Shown here: positions 33,129 through 40,605 of the stretch, one piece after another | Numbering within the stretch: position 1 is the first letter of the stretch | Layout: each line of letters begins with the position of its first letter | The notes under the pieces: model-generated | What the model was told of the DNA's origin: nothing | Seen by the model: the letters and a program-made list of their open reading frames with translations, nothing else | Database searches by the model: none | Assembly (NCBI GenBank): GCA_910585615.1 | Contig: CAJUFO010000003.1 | Span: 83,301 to 147,300 of the forward strand | DNA length: 64,000 nucleotides | From: an uncultured Acetatifactor sp. | GTDB lineage: Bacteria > Bacillota > Clostridia > Lachnospirales > Lachnospiraceae | Reading direction: 5' to 3' | Translations under genes and position numbers: made by a program

Positions 33129-36100
33129 ATGAAGCAAGAGGAACGAATACAAGGCACTACCCGGCAGGCCGAGGAGAGCTTTCTGGAGCAGACCCTTTCC
33201 GTCATCCGTGACAATCTGGAAAGCTACGGCAGGCAGGTGGATGACATGAGCACGGAAATCGACGTCATGCTGGATCATTTCCATGACGACAACCCGGAGC
33301 TGATCAACGCCCTGGAGAACCTTACCACCATGCACCTGCACATGAAGCGGGCCCTGGAGCGCAATGAGAAGGCCCAGGGAAAGCCCTATTTCGGGCGGAT
33401 CGTCTTCCGGGACGAGGCGTTGGACAAAGTGGAATCCCTCTATATCGGCCGGGGCGGCATCGCGAAGGACGCCACCCACCAGATCGTCATAGACTGGCGT
33501 GCTCCCGTGGCCAATGCCTATTACGAGAACGGACTGGGAAAATGCAGCTACACTGCCCCCGGCGACAGGAGGATAGACATCGAGCTGATGCTGAAGCGCA
33601 CCTATGAGATCGAAGCCGGCAAGCTCCTGGACTATTTCGACAGCGAAGTCGTGGCCAATGACGACCTGCTGACCAAGTATCTGGCCAAGAACAAGCAGGC
33701 CGTGCTCAGCGAGATTGTGGCCACCATCCAGAAAGAACAGAATGAGATCATCCGCAAGTCCCCCCACCACAACATCATCGTCCAGGGCGTGGCGGGCTCC
33801 GGCAAGACCACCGTGGCCATGCACCGGATCTCCTTTATCCTGTACAATTACCCGGACCGCTTCAAGCCGGACGACTTCTACATCGTGGGGAGCAACCGTA
33901 TCCTGCTGAACTACATCACGGGCGTGCTGCCGGACCTGGACGTGTACGGTATACGGCAGATGACCATGGAGGAACTCTTCGTCAGACTCCTGTACGAGGA
34001 CTGGGACGAGAAGAGATACCGCATCCTGAGAGGCGGCCAGAGCGGGGACCGGGGCAGCATAAAGGGCGGCCTGGGCTGGTTCCGGAATCTCCAGGCCTAC
34101 TGCGACAAGCTGGAATGGGAGGGCATCCTGCGGGAATCCATCTACCTGAATCCCCGGCAGTTCGTGGAGGGCCTTCGGGACGGCAAAAGCGGCGTCTATG
34201 ACGAGACCGTGGGGAAAAAGGTCAATCCCCACGACCTGATTCTGCTGGTGGACGGCGAAGCCGTGGAGCGATACATCCTCCAGAACCCGAAGGTCTCCAT
34301 GCAGAACAAGATCAACATGCTGAACGACCGGCTGATCATCAAGATAAAGGAAGAGTTCCTGGGCAAGGGAGTGAAGTACACGGAGCCCGAGCGCAAGGCC
34401 ATCCTGAAGGCTTATCGGGGCCGATACGGCGGAAAAGTCTGGAAAGGCTCCATCTACGACCTGTACCGGAAATTCCTGGAGCTCCAGGCCCTGAAGGGAA
34501 AAGCGGTGGACATCCCGGCGGATGAGTTCGACGTGTACGACCTGGCGGCCCTGGCCTACCTCTACAAGAGGATCAAGGAGACGGAGGTCATCAGCGAGGC
34601 CCACCACATCGTCATCGACGAGGCCCAGGATTTCGGCATGATGGCCTACTCCGTCCTGCACTTCTGCATCAAGGACTGCACCTACACCGTCATGGGGGAC
34701 GTGTCCCAGAACATCCACTTCGGCTTCGGCCTCAACGACTGGGAAGAGTTGCGGGAGCTGCTTCTGCCGGACCAGATGGACAGCTTCGGCATTTTGAAGA
34801 AAAGCTATCGCAACACCGTGGAAATCTCCGACTTCGCCACCGGCATCCTGCACCACGGAAGCTTTTCCAGCTATCCCGTGGAGCCCATCATCCGCCACGG
34901 CTGCCCGGTGGCCGTGCTCCAGAGGAGCGAGAACGACATCATCCGGGAGGCGGCGGATATCTGCAGGGCATGGCAGGAGAAGGGGTATGATACTATCGCA
35001 GTAGTCTGCCGGAACCGGCATGGGGCCAACTGGGCCGCAAAGGAGCTGGGGCAGTACCTGGAAGTCATGGAGAGCGATCTGGAAAAGGCGGTCTTCGGAA
35101 ACGGCGTCATGGTGCTGCCGGTGGAGTATACCAAGGGGCTGGAGTTCGACACCGTGCTGATCCTGGACCCCACAAGGGCGGAGTACCCCGTGGACGACGG
35201 GCATGCCAAGCTCCTCTACGTGGCGGCCACCAGGGCCCTCCATGAGCTGTGCGTGCTCCACACGAAGGATCTGACGGGGCTGATCGCGGATCCGGTTCCC
35301 GAGCGGAAGGAAGCGCCGCCGGAGCCTGTGGGCAAAAATATGACGGATATGTCTTCTTCCAGAGATATGCGCACGGCCCCGGGAACGGCAGGGAGAATTG
35401 GCGGAAGGGACGATGCTGCCTCTGCGGGCAGGCTGTCCGGCGGAGAAAAAGAAGGCACCGATGGCATTGGCGGCGGTTCTGCCGCAAAATCGGCAGCAGC
35501 CAGGCCAGATGCGGAAAGGCCAGGCCGGATGCCGACCGCAGGGGCAGCATCTGACAGGCGGGCAGCCGTCAGCGCTTCGCCCATCAGGAGCAGGGTCTCC
35601 ATCGTGCGGAACACTGTGCCGACCGGCGGCCCGGAGCCCTCTGGCAGACCCGGAAAGGCCGCGCCAGCCAGCGGAGCCTCCCAGACAGCTTCCCCGGCGC
35701 CCGCATTCTCCCAGGACAGCTGCACAAAACCGCCCCGACCGGCCACTGGCAGCCGGACAGCTTCCCCGGCATCTGCATTTTCCCAGGACAGCCGCCCGAA
35801 GCCGCCCCAACCGGCCACTGGCAGCCATACAGCCCCGGGAACCTCCGCGCCCCGGAAAGCTCCGGAAAGAACCGCCGTCCGCTCCGGCCCGGTGCTCCCG
35901 GCCTTCGGCGACATCCCGCCCACCGAGAAGCTGCGCCCCCTGGGCCATGCCAAAATCGACCTTTCCGTCCGCTGGGTCACGAAGCAGCCCGACGGCCTGT
36001 ACCTCCAGAGCCGTTACGGAACCCTGCGGCTGAGCCCGGTGGGAAGCGCCATCGTAAGAGTCTCCTTCCTCCGGGGCGGCCAGCCTGACGGCACTGTACA

Positions 36101-36653
36101 TCCCGCCATCGCGGTGGACCGGACGGAGAAATTCTGGATGTACAAGGACACGGGAAAGCTGATCGAGCTCACCACCGATGAACTGCTGCTCCAGGTGGAC
36201 AAGGCGACCGGCGCGGTCCGCTACCTGGCCCTGGCAGAAGAGGAGGACTCCGCGGAGAGGGCGAAGCCCAGGCTGCTGCTGGCGGAGCGCCCCAGGGAGT
36301 GCCGCCAGCTGGAGACCGCCGCGGACAGAAAGCTGCGCACATGGCTCTACCTGGACTGGGCCAGGGATGAACGCCTCTACGGCTTCGGTATGAAAGGCCA
36401 GCCCTCCTTGAGCCTGCGGGGCGGTGCCAGATATATCTCCCAGCAGGGGGGAGAGGGGCTGCCCTTTTTTCTCTCCGACAGAGGATACGGCATCCTGGCG
36501 GCCACAGAACATCCCGCCTTTGTCTGCGACATCCCGGCCTACGGCTCCTATCTCTATACGGAGAACCACAGGCAGATGGATTTCTACTTCATCGCCGGGA
36601 AGCGCCAGGAAACCATCCTGAAGGCCTACGCCTACCTTTGCGGCACATTATAG
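33129..36653 (+). CDS. HelD-type helicase fused to a GH31 N-terminal-type (mutarotase-like) domain
   Basis: One uninterrupted 1174-residue frame. Residues 1-720 are a HelD/UvrD-like superfamily 1 ATPase: coiled-coil N-terminus, the HelD landmark VIDWRAPVANAYYENG near residue 118, Walker A GVAGSGKTT at 220-228, Walker B VIDEAQD at 495-501, and late motifs YTKGLEFDTV and AATRALHEL near 665 and 700. HelD releases stalled RNA polymerase from DNA. Residues about 722-930 are a low-complexity Ala/Pro/Gly/Ser linker with a 24-residue tandem repeat. Residues about 931-1174 match the beta-sandwich that precedes the catalytic barrel in GH31 glycosidases (LYGFG at 1083-1087, a GYGIL segment, DFYFIAG at 1151-1157). 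No barrel follows. Confidence 0.85.
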   Translation: MKQEERIQGTTRQAEESFLEQTLSVIRDNLESYGRQVDDMSTEIDVMLDHFHDDNPELINALENLTTMHLHMKRALERNEKAQGKPYFGRIVFRDEALDKVESLYIGRGGIAKDATHQIVIDWRAPVANAYYENGLGKCSYTAPGDRRIDIELMLKRTYEIEAGKLLDYFDSEVVANDDLLTKYLAKNKQAVLSEIVATIQKEQNEIIRKSPHHNIIVQGVAGSGKTTVAMHRISFILYNYPDRFKPDDFYIVGSNRILLNYITGVLPDLDVYGIRQMTMEELFVRLLYEDWDEKRYRILRGGQSGDRGSIKGGLGWFRNLQAYCDKLEWEGILRESIYLNPRQFVEGLRDGKSGVYDETVGKKVNPHDLILLVDGEAVERYILQNPKVSMQNKINMLNDRLIIKIKEEFLGKGVKYTEPERKAILKAYRGRYGGKVWKGSIYDLYRKFLELQALKGKAVDIPADEFDVYDLAALAYLYKRIKETEVISEAHHIVIDEAQDFGMMAYSVLHFCIKDCTYTVMGDVSQNIHFGFGLNDWEELRELLLPDQMDSFGILKKSYRNTVEISDFATGILHHGSFSSYPVEPIIRHGCPVAVLQRSENDIIREAADICRAWQEKGYDTIAVVCRNRHGANWAAKELGQYLEVMESDLEKAVFGNGVMVLPVEYTKGLEFDTVLILDPTRAEYPVDDGHAKLLYVAATRALHELCVLHTKDLTGLIADPVPERKEAPPEPVGKNMTDMSSSRDMRTAPGTAGRIGGRDDAASAGRLSGGEKEGTDGIGGGSAAKSAAARPDAERPGRMPTAGAASDRRAAVSASPIRSRVSIVRNTVPTGGPEPSGRPGKAAPASGASQTASPAPAFSQDSCTKPPRPATGSRTASPASAFSQDSRPKPPQPATGSHTAPGTSAPRKAPERTAVRSGPVLPAFGDIPPTEKLRPLGHAKIDLSVRWVTKQPDGLYLQSRYGTLRLSPVGSAIVRVSFLRGGQPDGTVHPAIAVDRTEKFWMYKDTGKLIELTTDELLLQVDKATGAVRYLALAEEEDSAERAKPRLLLAERPRECRQLETAADRKLRTWLYLDWARDERLYGFGMKGQPSLSLRGGARYISQQGGEGLPFFLSDRGYGILAATEHPAFVCDIPAYGSYLYTENHRQMDFYFIAGKRQETILKAYAYLCGTL
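35685..35828 (+). repeat. Tandem 72-bp repeat in the helicase linker
   Basis: Two adjacent 72-bp units (35685-35756, 35757-35828), each coding a 24-residue TASPAxAFSQDS...PATGS segment, with several differences between them. A third unit starts but quickly diverges. Being in frame, expansion only lengthens the linker. Confidence 0.85.
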
Positions 36654-36679
36654 GCGCAGAGCCCTCCTGACCGGCCAGC

Positions 36680-37060
36680 TCACTTCCGGACATTGGAGGA
36701 GATCGCTTCCACCCAGGTTTCCAGCACCTCCTCATAGTCGGCCGAAATCACCTCGTAGATTTTCTCCGTGGTGATTCCGGCCACTGCTATGCCGTTCACG
36801 TCCATGACGATTACCAGCATCACCAGGAACATGGCGAGGAAGAGCCGCAGCCGGAAGGACGACGCCCCTTCCCCGGGCAAGGCCCCCTCCGGGTAGTAAT
36901 CATCATAATAAGAGCCGTATCCGGCGGCCCTTTCCGGACTGATACTGGTCCTCCCGTACAATATCCGCTCCCTGTTGGACAGGTCATACTGATCCTCCTG
37001 ATACCGGGAGCGCACCTGCTGCACCAGCCGCAGCTTCTGTTCCATAGTCGCATCGCTCAT
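36680..37060 (-). CDS. Small single-pass membrane protein of unknown function
   Basis: A 126-residue protein: a charged soluble N-terminal part (about 1-68, with MEQKLRLVQQVRSRYQEDQY and a Tyr/Gly-rich GSYYDDYYPEG stretch), one membrane segment (about 70-96), and a short acidic tail (ISADYEEVLETWVEAIS). An AAGGA ribosome site precedes the ATG. It is encoded opposite both neighbours, between the HelD fusion and the MoxR cluster. I do not recognise the family. Confidence 0.65.
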   Translation of the reverse strand: MSDATMEQKLRLVQQVRSRYQEDQYDLSNRERILYGRTSISPERAAGYGSYYDDYYPEGALPGEGASSFRLRLFLAMFLVMLVIVMDVNGIAVAGITTEKIYEVISADYEEVLETWVEAISSNVRK

Positions 37061-37130
37061 ATTGAGATTCCTTCAAAAGAGTAAGAAAGCTTATTTAAAA
37101 ATATGGCATTTTGGACGGCATTATGATAGA

Positions 37131-37171
37131 ATGGAAAAAAAGCATTCAAAGCATTCCAGTGGAAGAGAGGG
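37131..37171 (+). repeat. HSMEE repeat copies in the moxR leader
   Basis: GAATGGAAAAAAAGCATTC followed by AAAGCATTCCAGTGGAAGAGAGG, two altered units with small insertions. The GGAAGAGAGGGA at its end is also the best ribosome site for moxR. Confidence 0.7.
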
Positions 37172-37180
37172 AAACGAAAA

Positions 37181-38131
37181 ATGGGAAGCAACGGAAAAGA
37201 ATTGGGGGATAAGATCCTGTCCAACATCGCCAAGGTCATCGTAGGAAAAGAACAGACCGCCAGGCTGCTCCTGACGGCGCTTCTGGCGGACGGACACGTG
37301 CTGCTGGAGGACGTGCCAGGCACAGGCAAGACCAAGCTGGCCAAGACCCTGGCCAGGAGCATCAGCGCGGATTTTGCAAGGATACAGTTCACGCCGGACC
37401 TTCTGCCCAGCGACATCACGGGACTGAACGTCTTCGACAGGCAGAAGAACGAATTCATCCTGCGCAAGGGGCCTGTATTCACCAATATCCTTCTGGCGGA
37501 TGAGATCAACCGCGCCACCCCCAGAACCCAGGCCGGCCTGCTGGAGTGCATGGAGGAGCGCCAGGTCACCATCGACGGGGAATCCTATGTACCCGGGAAG
37601 CCCTTCTTCGTCATCGCCACCCAGAACCCGGTGGAGACCACGGGAACCTTCCCCCTGCCCGAGGCCCAGATGGACCGCTTCATGATGCGGCTTTCCATGG
37701 GTCTGCCGGACAGGGCAGAGGAGCTGGCCATCCTGGAGAAATACATGGATAAGGAGCCCCTGGCAGAACTGGAAAGCGTCCTGACCCTGGAGGAGCTGGC
37801 CGCGGCCAGAGAGGAGGCCGGACGGATTTTCGTACATAAATGCGTACAGGAATACATGGTGGACATCGTGGAGGCCACCAGGACGGGAGAGCAGGTCGTC
37901 ATGGGCGTCAGCCCCCGGGGGAACCTGGCGCTGCTGCGCTGCGCAAAGGCCTATGCCTATCTGGACGGCAGGGACTATGTGGCCCCGGACGACATCAAGG
38001 CGCTGGCGGTTCCCGTGCTGGCACACAGGCTCGTGCTGGGCTATGGCTCCGGCGGCACAGAGAATACCGTGAAATGGATGGAGCAGATACTTGGAAACAT
38101 CCCTGTGCCCACCGAGGAGTTTCGTGCGTAA
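37181..38131 (+). CDS. MoxR-family AAA+ ATPase
   Basis: AAA+ chaperone-like ATPase of 316 residues. Walker A DVPGTGKT lies at 44-51, Walker B is ILLADEINRA near residue 104, and sensor 1 is FVIATQNPVE near 144. The C-terminal lid domain with SPRGNLALLRCAKAYAYLDG is typical. MoxR ATPases act with DUF58/VWA-like proteins to mature or insert metal or cofactor into partner proteins; here DUF58 follows 15 bp later and a DUF4129-like protein after that. The ribosome site is supplied by a copy of the dispersed repeat. Confidence 0.93.
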   Translation: MGSNGKELGDKILSNIAKVIVGKEQTARLLLTALLADGHVLLEDVPGTGKTKLAKTLARSISADFARIQFTPDLLPSDITGLNVFDRQKNEFILRKGPVFTNILLADEINRATPRTQAGLLECMEERQVTIDGESYVPGKPFFVIATQNPVETTGTFPLPEAQMDRFMMRLSMGLPDRAEELAILEKYMDKEPLAELESVLTLEELAAAREEAGRIFVHKCVQEYMVDIVEATRTGEQVVMGVSPRGNLALLRCAKAYAYLDGRDYVAPDDIKALAVPVLAHRLVLGYGSGGTENTVKWMEQILGNIPVPTEEFRA

Positions 38132-38146
38132 AGACGAGGTATTGAA

Positions 38147-39271
38147 ATGATCAAACTACTGGGAATCGGCCTTATCGCCTACCTCCTTTTCATCGCCCAG
38201 AGGCGTCTTTACGAAAAGCTTTGGCAGAAGCACCTGGGGATTTCCCTCAGCTTCGGGACGAACCATATCTTTGAGGGAGAGCAGGGAGAGCTGAGGGAAA
38301 TCATCGAAAACAGAAAAAGGCTCCCCCTGTCCATGCTGAAGGTGAAGTTCAAGACAGACAGGCATCTGATATTCGGCAACGAAAAAGGCTCCCGCACCAC
38401 GGATCAGTATTACCGCAATGACGTATTCCGCATCAGCGGCGGCGAGAGAGTGACCCGCACCCTGCGGTTTACCGGGGGAAAAAGAGGGTATTATACCATA
38501 GACGAAATCAGCCTGGTGGCATCCGACCTGTTCTTCCTCGGGCAGATGGTAGCGGACCAGCCTGTCAGGGCGGAGCTCTACGTATATCCGAAGCCCTATG
38601 ACAGCAGGAGGCTGCGCCAGTCCTTCGTCCAGCTGAACGGGGAGATGCTCACCAGACGCCATCTGCTGGAGGATCCCTTTGAATACCGGGGCATTAGGGA
38701 GTACCAGCCCTACGACGACATGCGCAGCATCAACTGGAAGGCCACCGCCAAGACAGGGGATTTCAAAGTGAACCAGATGGGTTATACCTCCCTGAAGAGC
38801 GTCCGCATCTTCTTCAACATTCAGGACGACAATATCCTGAAAAAAGAGGAGGCCGTGGAAATGTCCCTGCGGATCGTGGTATCGCTGTGCCTCCATTTCC
38901 TGCAGCAGGGGATGCAGATTTCCTGCTACGGGAACGGCGTGGACATCCTGACCCACCAGCCCCTGAGCGTGGACGGCAAGGCCAGCGAAGGGCAGATGGA
39001 CTTCATCTACCGCGCCCTGGCCAGAATCGACACCGCCCAGCCGACCGCAGGCTTTGTGGAGACCTTCGAGGAGAAGCTGTTCCAGGAGTCCAAAGGGGCC
39101 TACACCTGCTTCGTGGCTCCCAACCGGTACGATGACTTCGTGGCGCTCCTGGACCGGTATGAGGAGACCGGCAATCCCTTCACATGGTTCTACCCTGTGC
39201 TGGGCAATAAGGAGCCGGAGCTCCCGCCGGAGCTTCAGAAACGGATTGAAGTCATTTATTTTGAGGCATGA
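38147..39271 (+). CDS. DUF58-domain protein, partner of MoxR
   Basis: Protein of 374 residues, with a hydrophobic N-terminal segment (about 2-16) and a beta-rich extracellular or membrane-near region, then the DUF58 core: EYRGIREYQPYDDMRSINWK near residue 183, which is diagnostic, followed by the TAKTGDFKVNQ segment. DUF58 proteins adopt a VWA-like fold and are always found with MoxR ATPases. Unlike most family members, only one hydrophobic segment is evident instead of two. A GAGG-like site precedes the ATG. Confidence 0.9.
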   Translation: MIKLLGIGLIAYLLFIAQRRLYEKLWQKHLGISLSFGTNHIFEGEQGELREIIENRKRLPLSMLKVKFKTDRHLIFGNEKGSRTTDQYYRNDVFRISGGERVTRTLRFTGGKRGYYTIDEISLVASDLFFLGQMVADQPVRAELYVYPKPYDSRRLRQSFVQLNGEMLTRRHLLEDPFEYRGIREYQPYDDMRSINWKATAKTGDFKVNQMGYTSLKSVRIFFNIQDDNILKKEEAVEMSLRIVVSLCLHFLQQGMQISCYGNGVDILTHQPLSVDGKASEGQMDFIYRALARIDTAQPTAGFVETFEEKLFQESKGAYTCFVAPNRYDDFVALLDRYEETGNPFTWFYPVLGNKEPELPPELQKRIEVIYFEA

Positions 39272-39282
39272 AAGGGTACTAT

Positions 39283-39320
39283 AATGGAAGAAAGAGCATT
39301 CCATGGAAGAAAGGATTCCA
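39283..39320 (+). repeat. HSMEE repeat copies at the start of the DUF4129-like gene
   Basis: AATGGAAGAA, then GAGCATTCCATGGAAGAA (39294-39311), then AGGATTCCA. Two in-frame ATGs (39303 and 39321) each follow a GGAAGAAAG-type run by about six bases, so the element may provide the translation start. Confidence 0.8.
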
Positions 39321-40574
39321 ATGAATATAAAGCGGATTGAAATCGTTAATGAATTCCTGACAGAGCAGATGAACCATTGGATGCTGTTCCCCCTGCTTCT
39401 GATGGTCATGGGAGTGATGAAGAAGCTTCTCGGAACAGGAGACCCCAGCCTGGCCCTGTGGGCCCTGTGCAGCCTGATTCCCCTGGCCTTCTTCGTGTTC
39501 CGCTGCAAGGTGAGGAATCTCCTCCTGTTCCTGCTGGTCCATCTGGGCACGGCTGTTCTGGTTTTCGCCCTATCCGGCCAGTCGGTTCTGACCAGGGTCG
39601 CCTGTATGGCCTGTGTCATCGGCTATATCATCCATTCCCTTCTGCTGCGCCTGAAGCACAGCACCGTATATTCCGAGGGCATGCCCCTGGCGGTGGGAGT
39701 GGTGCTGTCGGCCGTCACTGCGCTGTTCCAGTATTATCAGGGCACAAGGGGCTGGGAGAATTACTACAACATTACTCTGATCGGAGTCATCGCGCTCTAT
39801 TTCATCATTTACTTCATGGATCATTATCTGGACTTTCTGTCCATGAACAAAAGCAGCGCCGGCTTCCTTCCTGCGGCTGAAATGTTCCATTCCGGCATGG
39901 GCCTGGTTCTGGGATATACCCTGGCGGGGATAGGCATCCTGGTGCTCAGCACACAGTTCGAATGGCTGGCCGGAATCCTCAGGCCCATAGGGGATCTGTT
40001 GCTGAAATTCCTGCGCTTCCTGTTCTCCCGGGGCTCCCATTCGGAGGAGGAGGCGGAGATTGCGCCGGCGGAAATGCCCTCCGGGGATATGGGGGGCATG
40101 GGGCTGCCGCCCGGGGAGGAGCCCTTCTGGCTCTGGGAGGTTCTGGAGTTCATCGCAATCGTCCTCTTCGGGGCCGCCGCCCTGATCGGCGCAGGGGTGC
40201 TGCTCTGGAAGCTGTTTAAATTAGTCCAGAAATACATGGTATTCCGTTATCAGAGCCAGGAGATCCAGACAGGAGAGGCCTACGACTTCCGGGAGAAATG
40301 CGAGATAGTGAAAGACAAGGACAAAAAAATATCCGGGCTGTTCACCGCGCTTTCCCCCAGGGAGCGGATTCGGAAGCTTTATAAAAAGAAGCTGACCGCC
40401 GCCACCGCCAGGATGGATGCCGGGGACAAGTCAGGCCTTGGGCTTTACACCGCCAGAGAGTGGGAGCGGAAGCTGGAGGTAAACGGTATGGCGGAGCTGT
40501 ATGAGCGGGCCCGCTACTCTGACCGGGAGATTACCGGCGCGGATGTGAAACGGATGAAAGAGATATGGAAATAG
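39321..40574 (+). CDS. Polytopic membrane protein with DUF4129-like C-terminus
   Basis: A 417-residue protein: about seven membrane segments between residues 15 and 235, an acidic loop (SHSEEEAEIAPAEMPSGDM), one more membrane segment (about 270-300), and a cytoplasmic tail ending ELYERARYSDREITGADVKR. That ending is the signature of DUF4129, which in MoxR-DUF58 clusters usually closes a transglutaminase-like protein. Here no transglutaminase Cys-His-Asp domain is visible, so this is a reduced third member. Start chosen at 39321 after GGAAGAAAGG; an ATG at 39303 (MEERIP extension) is equally possible. Confidence 0.8.
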   Translation: MNIKRIEIVNEFLTEQMNHWMLFPLLLMVMGVMKKLLGTGDPSLALWALCSLIPLAFFVFRCKVRNLLLFLLVHLGTAVLVFALSGQSVLTRVACMACVIGYIIHSLLLRLKHSTVYSEGMPLAVGVVLSAVTALFQYYQGTRGWENYYNITLIGVIALYFIIYFMDHYLDFLSMNKSSAGFLPAAEMFHSGMGLVLGYTLAGIGILVLSTQFEWLAGILRPIGDLLLKFLRFLFSRGSHSEEEAEIAPAEMPSGDMGGMGLPPGEEPFWLWEVLEFIAIVLFGAAALIGAGVLLWKLFKLVQKYMVFRYQSQEIQTGEAYDFREKCEIVKDKDKKISGLFTALSPRERIRKLYKKKLTAATARMDAGDKSGLGLYTAREWERKLEVNGMAELYERARYSDREITGADVKRMKEIWK

Positions 40575-40605
40575 CTTTTAGGCTGATCCAAAAGGAGAGA
40601 AATGT

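Noticed and set aside
33015..36569. Very long open frame on the minus strand opposite the HelD fusion
   Set aside because: It mirrors the codon positions of the plus-strand gene, has no ribosome site, and its translation shows no domain while the plus strand holds intact helicase motifs.
33129..36653. Frameshift or two separate genes in the HelD-GH31 region
   Set aside because: The frame is continuous through the linker, no internal ribosome site with a start was seen before the C-terminal domain, and the codon style stays the same.
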